Shown: piece after piece, positions 47,501 to 57,334 of the stretch | Numbering within the stretch: the first letter of the stretch is position 1 | How the letters are laid out: each line of letters begins with the position of its first letter | NCBI GenBank assembly: GCA_029721515.1 | Contig: CM056556.1 | Location: 2,170,501 to 2,234,500, forward strand | DNA length: 64,000 nucleotides | Direction of reading: 5' to 3' | Origin: Synanceia verrucosa | Taxonomy: Eukaryota > Chordata > Actinopteri > Perciformes > Synanceiidae | The notes under the pieces: generated by a model | Told to the model about the DNA's origin: nothing | What the model saw: only the letters and a program-made list of their open reading frames with translations | Database searches by the model: none | Translations under genes and position numbers: made by a program

Positions 47501-50500
47501 CGTCCCTCAGATCCCAGAAACCACACTGGTCGAACTGGGCTGATGACTTTGACGGATAGAAGATGCCGCTGTGTGGCCTTCACCACTGGAGATATTATTT
47601 ATGACACGGTGACAGCCGACCCTCAGGACTGTCAGGTATATCCCCTCATGGTGAAGTTACAGAGCTGCTTTAACGGCTCCGCGTGGCGTCTATAGAACAA
47701 TCTGAGCGACAAATAACAACAACAGGGAAACAAAGCGAGAACGTACATAATAAACAAGAAAACGACAGAATAAATAAGTAACAAAGAGCGACGGCGGCTT
47801 CAAACGCCTCGTCTACGCTCATAACGCTACCACTATTAGCCTCAGGTGTTCTCCATCGTGCCTCTCTTTGATATTCAAACTAACCTTAACTGGGTGCACA
47901 CGCCTGCTTTATCCTCACACACACACTTTATTTTTATTTTCCACTATTGCTATCGCTCTGTTCTCTGCTAACGTCCATTCTTCTCTTCCAGTTAAAGTCT
48001 TTATTAGAAGTCTCCTACAGTGTCCGACACAACAGGAAAACCTGTGGCTGCCGCCGTGCCTTTGGTCCCGGTAACTACCCCGAACTGCAATAAACGCAGC
48101 GCCGTAAATCAACATCAAAATGCGTAGTACCTTCAGCAAACACAAACAGCAATGCAGGGAGTGAAAAAAGGAATAAAATGACTGTTTGGAGACCTCCGAG
48201 GGTGAAAGGCTCGTACAAAAATATGTTGTTCTCTAGATAAGAAAGCATGGCAATGAAATATGTTCAGAGTAACACTAAGAGAGATCTGACACAATGATAC
48301 GATTAATATCCTGGTGGATATTATTACATTAGAGCCCAATCAACAGCAAAATCAGAAGGAATAACATGAATTTTTAGGATTTACTAGCATTAGTTAGTGG
48401 ACGTGCTGTTGACGAGAACTCATGACAGCTTATTAAAGGCGGGATTAGTGTCATTTTTAGTTATACTGGTTGAAATTATCTTGATATGCAGCAATCAATG
48501 AATGAAAAGTGATCATGAAAGAGCAGACATTTGATCCTTTTGGAGCTGCTTTCACTGGAACTGGGCTCTATCATTTTTAAAATACAGTATGTCTAGTATT
48601 TCTTGTTAGTTTTTCAGCATTAGAGTAAATGGAATATTAATATTTTAAAGACATGCATGAAACTCTCATTTATTAAGCTGTGAGCAGAGATAGTGTTCAC
48701 TTACAGACTGTTTTCTATTTAAATTCAGAGCTGCTGCTGGATAACGGTTTTTCATATATGTACATAATGTCATTATAATATTTATAATAATAATAATTAT
48801 AAACACCTCTATGATCGTAGTTTATAGTGTGTGAACATACTTTACTATAAGGCTTCATCAGTGATGTTTTCCAGGTTGTAACAGTATGAGGTTCAAGTGA
48901 CGTATCACATTAATTTTAATTAGGGGATAATATTACAATATTGTTACTGTGAACATATTAGTTCAGCAGGACGGATATCAAGTATCGTTATAATTAGGAT
49001 GGTTCAGGTCTCAAAGGACACATGAGCTTCAACATTCCCACTAATTAATTATCAATGAATACTTCATAAACATGAGTGGAAACACACACCTGATCAGCCC
49101 ATCAATCAAAACGAAGTTCACACGAGCCAATCTGAGAGCTGCACCTGACCACGCTGCTTTTAATTGGCTGAAATGAGGATAACCTTTCCTTTAATTGGCT
49201 TCTGCGTATTAATGTAGGCGGCGTGTTTTAATGTGCATCCATCTTTTGGTGAGTTCAAGGTGACGTGAGGACGGAGGACTTTATGGTCTGCAGGGACGGT
49301 CCTCTGAGACACTGACATTTAGTTTCCAGGTCACTCCGGCGGTCCTGATGCTCGGGGGGGGGTGGATGAGGTGCGACCGCCATGCTGCCATGGCGACGCA
49401 GCCTCAGGAGAGAAGGGACGCCGGTATCTTCACAGAAGTGTTTACATACAAGGCTTAAAAAAAGATCTTGATCTTTGTATGAAAGTAAACACAAACTGCC
49501 CCAAAGTGAGTTAAACCAGTGGCCTGTGGACCCCCAGGGGCCCTTGAGGGGGTTTCAGAGGGTCTCCAGCAAAAAGGAGAATCATTTATTTTCTTAGAAG
49601 AATAATAATATCACGTCTAGTTTTACAATTTTTATGAACCATGACTGTATCTAATGACTATTATCATAGTTGATTAATCATTTGATATTTTCTCAATTAA
49701 TCAATTAATTCTTATATAATGTAGAAATGTTGCTCAGTGTTTCTCAGAAGCCGAGACGACGTCCTCAAATGTCCTCAACTCAAAGATAAAAGAAAGAAAA
49801 CTGAGAATATTCACATTTAAGAGGCTGCAATCGATTAACTGGTGTAGCTTTATTTATTAATCTGTTGTGTTTTTTATTCTTTTTGAGCAATTTCTGGGAA
49901 ATTAATTGATTGGTTTCCATAATAAAATATAAATAAATAAATAAATAAAAGCTAACATCCTCTAAGGTGGGGGGTGAAGTCTGATTATATATCAAATACA
50001 CAGCGAATAAAGACAGAAACAGACAAATCAGGTTTGACAGAAAATGTGACAGCTCATTTGTCACCTGTATGACTGAGAACCTACACAGACTCGCCGCTAG
50101 ATAACGACTCACTGCTCCTTTAAAAGCAGCAACATCCCAACGTTTTTATATCTCTATCTATATCTCTGATGCACCATGAGGTGGAATTATGATTTCAGGG
50201 GAAAGTGAGCAACATGAGGCTTGTGTTTATATTTCTTCTGTATTCATACAGTATATGTGTTCAGCATGTATGTGTGCTCACCTTGCCAATAACAGGGATG
50301 TCCACAGATCCCCAGGTGTCCGCCCCCCAGTGTACGATCCCCGAAGCGAAGTCCGCCGTCACGATCCCCAGGACTGGAGGAGGAGCATAATGTTGTTATA
50401 GATGTTATTATATGTGCAGGCAAACAGCTAAACACAATTTTACAAAAGTGTTACGAAAAACATCAAGTGGATGGAGCGATGATTTCTGGATTATCTGGAG

Positions 50501-51248
50501 AAAATGATTTCCAACTTTTATTAAAAAAAATAAATAAATAAATAAATACTAAGCTAAAGTCTGCTATATATTAGCATCACAATTTGGTAAATATTATTTT
50601 ATTTATCTCATATATTATTTATTATAATTATTATTATTATGTATTCATTATTATTAAATTTCATTGTTTTGCTTATTTTTTGTTGACTTAAACAATATGG
50701 AAAACGACTAAAGAAATCTACATAAAAGCATGTAATATGTATTTATAGACTTTGTGTACCTTTGATTGCTAAAGAACAACTATATACAAATATACATATA
50801 TTTATACATATATATTTGTATATATTGTGGTAGCTTGTGGTAGACCTTCTTTCAGCTGCTGGAACTTATAATTAACTATTATTAATAGTGAATAATCAAA
50901 AAATAAATAATTACGCAATTATTATTTTATTAACTATTATTAATAGTTAATCATCACAATAATTAATAATATAACATAATTAATTATGTAATTATTACTT
51001 TTTTTAAATTTCATTTTATCCTCAATACTATCAACATTGTGCGTACAGCTGGAGTGAAATGTTTGGTATAAAAACAGTTTGCACATCTTTGCTCGGCTGT
51101 TTGTGGACGTTCAGTGTTTCCAGCTCACCGATGCCGAGGACGATCTTGTAGATGTGAACGGTGGAGAAGTTCAGGAGGAGGAAGGAGAAGTTGATGATGA
51201 AGAGGAAGAGGCACAGAATGACACAAACCCACTCCTGGAGCCGCTTAC
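35956..51248 (-). CDS. peds1: plasmanylethanolamine desaturase 1 (tmem189), five of its coding exons, 5' end missing
   Basis: This enzyme introduces the 1'-2' vinyl-ether double bond into 1-O-alkyl ethanolamine phospholipids, the last step of plasmalogen synthesis. It is a multi-pass membrane protein of the endoplasmic reticulum. Exons in transcript order are 51129-51248, 50282-50373, 44268-44412, 40454-40666 and 35956-36080 (695 coding bases), with phases 1, 1, 0, 1, 1 all compatible and GT-AG at every junction. The translation tracks the human protein from its G-K-R-L-Q-E-W segment to the C-terminal lysine-rich tail. Histidine clusters (VHWGADTW, FREHHIDPT, HKWSH, HHRIHH) are intact, so the enzyme looks functional. 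The first exon (about 40 residues) was not recognised and probably lies past 64000. Nothing suggests a fusion with ube2v1 within this window. Confidence 0.95.
36430..37470. repeat. 32-bp palindromic minisatellite, about 32 copies, in the last peds1 intron
   Basis: The unit is 32 bases (for example from 36601 to 36633) and centres on the 16-bp perfect palindrome GATTAGTCGACTAATC with a SalI core. Variants are GTCAAC for GTCGAC, and GCTAATACAG in place of GTTTAGATAG at the same length. Near 37340-37400 the unit shortens to about 22 bases (CGTCTAGTCGAC). The right flank, ATTAATCGACTATCAAACTA then ATTGTTAGTTGCAG, looks like the end of a common fish MITE. The array probably expanded from inside one. 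Confidence 0.9.
37980..38535. repeat. (CA)n / (GT)n cluster in the last peds1 intron
   Basis: CA arrays at about 37979-38008, 38139-38199 and 38335-38356, and a GT array at about 38470-38533, lie within 560 bases. The CA and GT arrays are complementary in sense, so the outer pair could form a large inverted repeat. Confidence 0.9.
38760..38940. other. GC-rich, G-run-dense segment
   Basis: CpG-containing sequence followed at 38850-38892 by GGAGGTGGAGGAGGTGGTGG and a run of G. On the plus strand this has many closely spaced G-tracts, compatible with G-quadruplex formation. The A/T-poor composition stands out from the surrounding intron. No exon is supported. Confidence 0.5.
39546..39786 (+). 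mobile_element. dispersed repeat 'TTTTTTGAATGGAGTTCTGC', copy 1
   Basis: Shares GGAGAAGTTTGGACGGATTC, AGAAAAGATGGTTAATCTAA, TTTATCAGCATGTTTGATCG and GAATGGAGTTCTGCTTCATG with copies at 46983 and 55436. It ends near GTTAACGTACTAATTTCGGC, similar to the end of the third copy. Non-coding; lies in a peds1 intron. Confidence 0.65.
39787..40453. other. intron sequence, nothing recognised
   Basis: AT-rich and unique, with no repeat family or second exon. Confidence 0.4.
40454..40666 (-). CDS. peds1: peds1 exon, third and fourth histidine motifs
   Basis: Acceptor TCTCCTCCCAG|AGGCC, donor ACTACGG|GTAAGA, 213 bases. The joined codon gives ...TP-E-ALAASYPWDCYVFALAVF, a hydrophobic helix, then TNQIHKWSHSYFGLPRWVTL and LPRKHHRIHHVSPHETYYCI. 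HKWSH and HHRIHH are the densest di-iron histidine boxes of the enzyme, all present. This is the best conserved exon in the window. Confidence 0.97.
40667..42536. other. peds1 intron, nothing certain
   Basis: Contains a poly(A) run at about 41265-41287 and a likely reversed LINE tail at 41897-41931 (TCAAGTCAAGTCAAGTTTAT). The remainder is T-rich unique sequence. Confidence 0.4.
42537..42800. repeat. degenerate minisatellite with GACATGACAGGTGTGGATGT
   Basis: The core GACATGACAG(G/C)T...GA(T/C)GTC occurs at 42537, 42626, 42711 and 42773 (spacings 89, 85, 62). Between the cores, CTCCGTCT...GACC(G/T)(C/T)TTGAC is also partly shared. Divergence is high. It lies in a peds1 intron. Confidence 0.6.
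43630..44243. repeat. (ATCC)n/(ATCT)n array abutting the peds1 exon donor
   Basis: About 610 bases of mixed ATCC, ATCT and ATTC units on the plus strand, meaning GGAT/AGAT units inside the intron immediately downstream of the donor at 44267. The gap between the array and the splice site is about 24 bases. Serine/isoleucine-repeat frames of 200 or more codons here are artefacts. Confidence 0.95.
44268..44412 (-). CDS. peds1: peds1 exon, second histidine motif
   Basis: Acceptor ATTCTGCAG|GCGTTC, donor ACACCAG|GTATGG, 145 bases, entry phase 0 and exit phase 1. It reads AFIRPFREHHIDPTAITRHD and then FIETNGDNC, followed by a hydrophobic PILPLGHM stretch. The REHH and RHDF histidines are conserved. 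The donor lies only about 24 bases from a 0.6-kb tetranucleotide array. Confidence 0.96.
45000..45025. repeat. (GT)n microsatellite
   Basis: Short GT run in the 5.9-kb peds1 intron. Confidence 0.85.
45180..45435. other. CpG-rich intronic patch
   Basis: CpG dinucleotides are dense (for example GCCGAGCGAGGCGGCGTCGG and AACGGCGGGCCGCCGGTCAC), in sharp contrast to flanking DNA. Overlapping short frames on both strands reflect composition. It could be an intragenic CpG island or an enhancer. Confidence 0.4.
45536..46080. other. unique GC-balanced intronic block, candidate conserved element
   Basis: No repeat family, no splice-supported exon, balanced composition and low simple-sequence content, except an A-run at 45729-45750. 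This texture differs from the surrounding intron and is what conserved non-coding elements look like, but conservation cannot be judged here. Confidence 0.25.
46110..46298. mobile_element. dispersed 'GATTAATCA' repeat fragment
   Basis: ACGATTAATTAGTCAATTAATC at the left and GATTAATCAATGATGAAAATAAT at the right (both abbreviated) are the AT-rich ends of the CTGCAACGATTAATCG family or a close relative. The middle is diverged. Confidence 0.35.
46323..46689. mobile_element. non-autonomous element with CAGGGTTC termini
   Basis: The left end CAGGGTTCTTG (46323-46333) and right end CAGGAACCCTG (46679-46689) are inverted repeats with one mismatch. The interior is rich in TTTAAGACC words (AAGACCTCATCATG, AATTTAAGACAATTTAAGAC). 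A truncated relative lies at 57893-58035. No transposase. Short flanks were not resolved well enough to state a target duplication. Confidence 0.65.
46983..47175 (+). mobile_element. dispersed repeat 'TTTTTTGAATGGAGTTCTGC', copy 2
   Basis: Same ordered landmarks as 39546 and 55436 (GAATTCCAGGAGAAGCTTGG, ATCAGCATGTTTGATCGTTA, TTTGAATGGAGTTCTGCTTC). It lies in a peds1 intron. Confidence 0.65.
47176..49495. other. peds1 intron, no second gene recognised
   Basis: The segment 47460-47700 is GC-balanced with a 77-codon plus-strand frame, but has no recognised domain. The rest is AT-rich unique sequence. Confidence 0.35.
49500..49570. repeat. short dispersed repeat with GGACCCC words
   Basis: CCTGTGGACCCCCAGGGGCC and TTGAGGGGGTTTCAGAGGGT resemble segments at 26245-26295 and 54660-54735 that share GGACC(C/T)CTGGAGCC, AAGGACC and TTTAAAAACCA/TTTGAAAACCA words. 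Likely pieces of one old fish repeat. Confidence 0.4.
49640..49850. mobile_element. dispersed 'CTGCAACGATTAATCG' repeat, copy C
   Basis: It carries the interior landmarks ACGACGTCCTCAAATGTCCT, AACTCAAAGATAAAAGAAAG, ATTCACATTTAAGAGGCTGC and the AATCGATTAACT end. Copies B and D share the same block order. Confidence 0.6.
50282..50373 (-). CDS. peds1: peds1 exon, first histidine motif
   Basis: Acceptor CCTCCAG|TCCTGG, donor GGCAAG|GTGAGC, 92 bases. The translation (V)LGIVTADFASGIVHWGAD then TWGSVDIPVIGK is almost the vertebrate consensus. The H in VHWGAD is one of the conserved metal-ligand histidines of this desaturase family. The following intron (44413-50281) is 5.9 kb. Confidence 0.95.
51129..51248 (-). 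CDS. peds1: peds1 exon (first seen), transmembrane segment 1
   Basis: Acceptor TTCTTCAG|GTAAGCGG and donor GGCATCG|GTGAGC. It enters with one base carried over and leaves with one base, for 39 whole codons. The translation starts GKRLQEWVCVILCLF, matching the human G-K-R-L-Q-E-W start of the second coding exon, and continues as a strongly hydrophobic span (LFIINFSFLLLNF), the first membrane helix. Its 5' phase requires a preceding exon ending in a G, consistent with the family's ...S-P-G junction. Confidence 0.92.
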
Positions 51249-52731
51249 CTGAAGAACGACAGGAAAAAGACATTTTTATTCATCTCTGCTTCATCGTCTC
51301 TCATTTCTAATGTGGTGGTACCAGATCCACTTTTTATTTGATTTATTTATTTTATTTATTTTTGTATAACACAGTACACAAATAATCCTGACTCAAGGAA
51401 GGCAAATACAAGTTTTCCAACACATTTAAAGGAAACATTCAGACTGATCCTGTTGCTGGACAGAAGAGCTGGAGTGGAGTCTGGAATGGACTGATGGTAT
51501 CTCAGTGTTTATATCCAACATTTTACATGCAGGTCGATACAATCCGATACTTGTATTTTTTGCTGATATCGGACCGACGTCAATAAGAAAACGTTCAGAC
51601 TTGCTGTAGCAGCAAGTATAAGTGTTTCTACAGCTGTTACGTGGTAGAAGAGGATCGCTGAGTCACCGTTGGGCATCGTCCACTGGTTGTTGCCGAGGAG
51701 GAAGTTGTGTTAACGAACTGGATGACGTCCCAGCAGCCACTGGGACGACAAGCGGCTCTTTGCTAAAGGTCAAAGGACGATCCAAGCACGGCGACGGCGT
51801 GTGAGAGTCCAGGGTGTTAATATGTAATCAGTCAGATGAAGACAGGTGTACTCCAGACTGAGGGGTCGCGACCCCTCCAACGCTGACACAGCACACACAC
51901 TCATAAACACACAGAGGGTGTTAAGGTGGGAGGCCGGTCTCAGCAGGGACGAGGCCGAACTCACAGGTCAGCAGTAAATTAACTCAAGGACAGAGGGACT
52001 AACTAAAAGCACTCATCCTCTAAACTCAGCAGTATTAAGAGAGAGACGAGGGTCAAACTCACAACCCTGAGGGTCTCTGAATTATTGACAACATATAGCT
52101 CATCTAATATCCACTGTTTTATCCTTTTATTTACGTCTTCGTTCTGAGCTAGCTGACCCAGCACTGAGCAGAATATCTCACCACTTACAGAAATAAACTA
52201 CAAAATGTACAAATATAAACTACATCTTTTGTTCTTTGCCCCTCATCGCACCGTCTCCTCATCCTTCTAGTGCTTTTAAAACTTTAATGTGTTCAGATCC
52301 TAACGTATCAGCCAGCATTAGCAGCCTATAAGATATTCATGACAGTTTTTTTTATTTAATAAAGCAGAGCGTGCGAGCTTATAGACCTGTGTGACTATGA
52401 ATATGCTATCAGCCGCTCATAAGGTAACGACTGAAGCGGTCACGAGAGATTTAAAATATGGGATTATGGATATTTTGCGAATCTTTGGATGTGACCCTTC
52501 ACCTTCTAATAATAGACGCCAATCAAAGTTGTGAGGAGATGACGGCTAATTCAAGGGTGGAGCAGAAGTTCAGCTGCTAGCTGAGTTCTGTTTAGACTTT
52601 TAGGTTATTTTAGGTGCTGGAGCGTTGTTAGCTTAGCATAATGACATAACGACAGAAAAATCTACATAACATAACCTCTAAACATCTGCAATTAACAACA
52701 ATTAACATCTGCCTTTTAGCAAACAAAGCAG

Positions 52732-52768
<37 letters not shown>

Positions 52769-53520
52769 ATAAACACATAGGGAATTTTTAGACACACTGA
52801 CAAGATTAGAGCTAGTTAGCGTTAGCTGTTAGCTCCTTTGAGCATTTAAAACTGTGAATCGGTCTAAATATTGGCGATTAGTGATGTCACAGATGGGCAT
52901 GGCTTGTTTCAAATGCTGAGTTTCTGAGGTTTAGATGCTTTAAACCTAATAAAAAAGACCTAAAAATCTACCTGGGAACTTTTAGACATTCTAGGTTCAT
53001 ACTTGCCCTTTAATGTTTAAAAAAAACACACTTTTCTTCTTTTTTTCACACTGGTTGTGCTGCAGAACATCTTTTGTTTGAATGTCTGCTCTGATTGGTC
53101 AACCAAACAAAACTCTTCTGACGCCACTTCAGCTCCACTCTACCAGCTGACGACCTGCTGGGCAAAATGTTACTTTGTGACATCATCACTTTACAGAACA
53201 GAGGGCGGGACATGCGGGTAGTTGGGTTAGGGGCTTTATAACTTTGACCTTTGACCTTTTCGAGTGCACAAAAAAACACAATGCAGTGTTTAGATGCTTT
53301 CTCAGTATTTATAATAAAAAAAGACATGAGGGGACATTTAAAGGCTCCATTCAGAGATACGCAAGTTGCACTAAAAACACAAAAGCGAGGACGCTGACGG
53401 CAAAGAAACACAAAACATATTAATATTAACGTCACATAGTCCGGTGTTTTCAGTCCACGCCGAGGTTAAGTAGAGCGCAGGTAGGGCCGTTGTCTCCGGG
53501 CTTCATGTGACACCATTTTA
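51249..53520. other. intron upstream of the first seen peds1 exon
   Basis: No peds1 exon 1 was recognised. Contains a (TA)n run at about 52737-52765 and the 14-bp perfect palindrome GGGGTCGCGACCCC at 51862-51875. The 53046-53435 frame (129 codons, minus) has no recognised domain and is not called. Confidence 0.4.
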
Positions 53521-53522
<2 letters not shown>

Positions 53523-53559
<37 letters not shown>

Positions 53560-53844
53560 CACACACACACACACACAGGACGACACTCCGACTGATGGAT
53601 TTCCTAACACGTTCTCACATCCCTCTCGATTACGCGCATACACAACCTCTGACACACACAAATTCAGACACTCCATCTCCGTCACGCACAAACGCACACA
53701 CACACACATTAAGGAGAGAACACACACACACACACACACACACACGATGGTGGAGCGGTGGGGCGGCTGTCAGGTGATGTGCGTCAGTCCTTGGATCCTC
53801 GGGATCCCTGGCGAGAGGAAGGAAACTAGGACAGGCCTCCGCAG

Positions 53845-53908
<64 letters not shown>

Positions 53909-54002
53909 CCTCAGGCCATGGCATTGCTGGATATCACACACAGCCACAGACAGACACACAAAAACAGCCTCTATAAGTGTGTATGTATGGACAGACATAT
54001 GC

Positions 54003-54033
<31 letters not shown>
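53523..54033. repeat. cluster of four (CA)n microsatellites
   Basis: CA arrays at about 53523-53578, 53697-53745 (interrupted), 53849-53905 and 54006-54033. Long THTH and CVCV frames across them are artefacts. Confidence 0.9.
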
Positions 54034-54037
<4 letters not shown>

Positions 54038-54039
54038 TA

Positions 54040-54350
54040 AGGCCAGAGCAGCACACTCATTAATATCGTTCTGACAACAACTGGATCCCTGGCAACCTCG
54101 CCGCCATCGCTCACCCTCCACCGATGAGCGTGCACGAGGGTGTGCACGGGGATTTAACCTGGGCGGAGTCAGGGGAGGGGAACGAGGGGTGCTAATAGGC
54201 TGAAATTAATCAACGCCGGCTGATTCGCTGTCTGGGGAATGAGTGGCGGGCAGCGGTGCAACGCTTCCTGAATACTAATGGACGAATGGAGAGGGGAGAC
54301 AGGAAGTAGACCTCGACCGCTCGCTGAGGTTTGTCAGGTCGTGGCGAAAT
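54040..54350. other. unique GC-balanced block, candidate conserved element
   Basis: Follows directly on a CA array with no simple repeats of its own. Includes CTGAAATTAATCAACGCCGG and TACTAATGGACGAATGGAGA. Neither exon nor repeat family was recognised. Confidence 0.25.
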
Positions 54351-54464
54351 CAGGCGAGGGATGGAAGAAGGTTTTTAACCTAAAGTTTAACGCAAACTAA
54401 ACCACTTGACCCCCATCTGAGAGGATTTTAGCTTTTGTGTTTGTCTTAGTACAGAAAGAGCTGC

Positions 54465-54640
54465 AACGATTAATCGTCAACGATTAACTGATTAGTTGGT
54501 GATGAATTTCCTCGTTTCTTTCCTCCATGACTGTAAACTGAATATCTTTGAGACATCTGACGACGTCATCTTGGGCTTTTTTCACCATTTTCTGACATTT
54601 TATACTAATTAATTAATGAAGAAAACAATCAACAGTTTAA
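54465..54640. mobile_element. dispersed 'CTGCAACGATTAATCG' repeat, copy D (terminus)
   Basis: Shows the clean family end AGAGCTGCAACGATTAATCG, then GTAAACTGAATATCTTTGAG, GACGACGTCATCTTGGGCTT and TTCACCATTTTCTGACATTT. This copy gives the best view of the 5' terminus. Confidence 0.65.
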
Positions 54641-55039
54641 CCAGTTTCACAAATTGTCGTTTTTGCTGGGGACCCCTGGAGCCACTTCAAGGACCTCCGA
54701 CGGTACCTGGAGCCCGTTTTGAAAACCACGTTAAAAAAATAAATAAATAAATAAATGTGTGAATAATTTTAAAAAGCCAAAAATATCAACCTGGATTTGT
54801 GGGATGACACTTCTCCCAAATGAGAACATATTTGGATTAAATGTGCAGAGTCAAGAGTCGACAGAGTAAGAGCGATGATTCCTGTTTAAGAGCTAAATAA
54901 AAAAGAAAAGCAGGGTCAGGCCTTCTCCACACTAAGCTGGCTAAATTTAAAACCACATCTGTTCCTTCCTCCCTGTTTGGAACAAGAAGAGATTTATCTG
55001 TTTTCTTCTGGTCTGAAAGGTGATCCAGTGCCCAGCGTC

Positions 55040-55300
55040 TATTATGGGTCATGGGAAGCTCTATTTGACCATCACATTTGGGATAATCGCTTTGTTTTTT
55101 AGGTCTATAAAATGTCAGAAAGTGGAAAGAAATATGGATGTGTCACCGTCCTCAAATGTTTTAAAATATTCAGGTTACTGTCATAGAGGAGGAATAAAAA
55201 AAACAAAATATTCACATTTAAGGAGCTGCAATCAGAGGATTTTTTTTCCTAAAAAATACGAAAATTATTAAATTGATTCTCAAAATAGTTGGCACAGTAA
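55040..55300. mobile_element. dispersed 'CTGCAACGATTAATCG' repeat, copy E
   Basis: Opposite orientation to copy D: GGTCTATAAAATGTCAGAAA, CCGTCCTCAAATGTTTTAAA, TACTGTCATAGAGGAGGAAT, ATTCACATTTAAGGAGCTGC, ending in TTCTCAAAATAGTTGGCAC. Copies D and E form an inverted pair about 0.4 kb apart. Confidence 0.65.
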
Positions 55301-55435
55301 AAAAGACATAATAAAACAATTCAAGTGAACAGTGGGACAAGCCGATATTATATATTATATATGCAATCTTTGTTCTTGAAAATTAAAGTTGTTGAAAATG
55401 TTATGCTTTCGTTTATATCGTTGTTGAACACTGTG

Positions 55436-55880
55436 TCATTTGTTTGCTGAATTCCAGGAGAAGCTTGGACAGATTCAGAAAAGATGGTTAATCTAATTTT
55501 ATCAGCATGTGTGATCGTTAGTTACGACTGCGTTGTTAGTTTCCTTCATTTTTTGAATGGAGTTCTGCTTCATGACCTGCCAGCACGTCTCTGGTAACAC
55601 TTTTCAGGAAGTTTGTCCAAGTAAGTTACCGTGACCCAAATTAAGTTGATCTCTTCCTAAACCTAGTTAAGTCGTTTTGCTGCCTAAACCTTAGTCAAAC
55701 TTTCCCTATATCTAAGTAACTCTGTTGGCTAAACCTAAGTAAGTAGTTGTTTTCCATGCAATTTTATGACGTATCGTACAATCCGTCGAACAAATGTCTC
55801 TCAGTCTCAGTAGAGTTACCGTCACGGAAGTTAGCGCTGATTAATCACGTTAAGGCGCTAATTTCGACAGCCCTACAAAA
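55436..55880 (+). mobile_element. dispersed repeat 'TTTTTTGAATGGAGTTCTGC', copy 3
   Basis: The longest copy. Shared landmarks run from GAATTCCAGGAGAAGCTTGG to GAATGGAGTTCTGCTTCATG and then to an end at ACGTTAAGGCGCTAATTTCG / ACAGCCCTAC. A reversed version of that end (ACGGCTGTCAAAGTTACCAC) sits at 56072, so the family probably has inverted termini. Confidence 0.6.
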
Positions 55881-56394
55881 TTCATAAAAAAATTATCAGC
55901 TTATTAATCAGTTGTCAGATTTTTACATTATTGTCATAGTGCGACATATTGCAATATTCTACAGAGATCAGTGAGAAATTTAAAATGCAGCTCAAACTAC
56001 AAACTGTATGTATGTATATAAATGTGTGTATGTACACACATTTATATATATACATATACACACACATATATTACGGCTGTCAAAGTTACCACGTTAAGGC
56101 AGAATATTTACTTTTTTTATTTAATGTTTAATGTAATGTTAATTTAATGTTTTATTTCAACGTGCAGAGGTTGTTCCGGATTTGCAATTGGCCCAAATCA
56201 TGACTTTTTTTGGGGAACAGTTCACGATCTGTCGGCGTCGTACGAACAACAGAAAAGACCCGCTCCTCTTTTTCCTCGTCGTCCCCTGGCTTCGCTCTCC
56301 ATGGGACCGTCTTCAGATGGGACTCAGGAGAGGAAGGCAGAGGGAGATGGTGGGTGGTGAAAAGTGGGTCACATGTTCAGAGAGGAAGAGAACG

Positions 56395-56864
56395 AGAGAG
56401 AGAGAGAGAGAGAGAGGAGGTCGAATTCCCTCGTTCAGAAGGAGTGGATCAGTCACAGGCCTTCTTTCCTTTCATCTGATCTCAGTGGACCACAGAAAAC
56501 CTGGGACACACAACAACAGCACACAAAACCAACACACACACACACACACACACACAGCCAGACGAACTTAATAAATCCATTACCCTGCAGATTCAACAGC
56601 AACAAAGAGAATAACGGCATGCCGACACAATGCTGCACACACACATCTAGACACAATAACACACACTTGAACCCACATGAGAGGCAGTGTAAGTACCCCC
56701 CCCCACCCCCCCATGGAGACGAAAATAAAAAAAAAAAAAAAAAAAAGCTGGACAGATCCCATCATGTGTTCCTTTGTGTGCCAGAGTGTGTGTGCAGCAT
56801 GGCGTCGCCTCATCTCCTGGGCTTTCTGCTGCCGCCATGTTCATCTGCGGCCCTCATAAGGATA

Positions 56865-56900
<36 letters not shown>

Positions 56901-57062
56901 ATACACACAGATCATCTCTGAACAAAGCTGCACATCTCTGACGTTGGTCAAGGTCAACGACAAACGAAAAAAAAAATCCTGCCTAGAAGGCTCGCCTAGA
57001 GCCGAATACACTGAGGTGTGTATGAGCGTCACTTAACGTGTGTGTGTGTGTGTGTGTGTGTG
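56395..57062. repeat. microsatellite cluster: (GA)n, two (CA)n, (A)n, (GT)n
   Basis: GA at about 56395-56416, CA at 56531-56557, an A-run at 56728-56746, CA at 56868-56896 and TG at 57039-57062. The intervening sequence shows no exon. Confidence 0.85.
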
Positions 57063-57069
57063 AGCATTA

Positions 57070-57330
57070 CCTGCAACATTTAAAGTAGCCAATTAATCTA
57101 CTACTACCTCTTTGTACAGCCTGTATTTTTACTGTATATAACTACTGAATTTTTTTGTATATAATTACTGTAATTTTTATCACATTGCTGCCTTTTCTTT
57201 AAGCTGCCTTTATCTATTTTTTTTTATCTATTTTTACATTTTATTGCTCTGCATTCATTGTGGATAGCAAAGGAAGTATTTCATTGTACACATTTCCTTA
57301 CTTTTCATATGACAATAAACACTTTGACAA
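57070..57330 (+). mobile_element. LINE (L2-like) 3' UTR and tail
   Basis: An AT-rich 3'UTR ends in GAAGTATTTCATTGTACACA, CATATGACAATAAACACTTT and GACAATAAA, the usual 3' terminus of fish L2/CR1 LINEs. No coding part remains. Confidence 0.6.
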
Positions 57331-57334
57331 TAAA

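Noticed and set aside
53046..53435. 129-codon minus-strand frame
   Set aside because: Composition and words such as TTTGTGACATCATCACTTT suggest old repeat sequence; no recognised domain.
53507..54040. 177-codon frame with THTH repeats
   Set aside because: Reads through four CA microsatellites; no unique domain.
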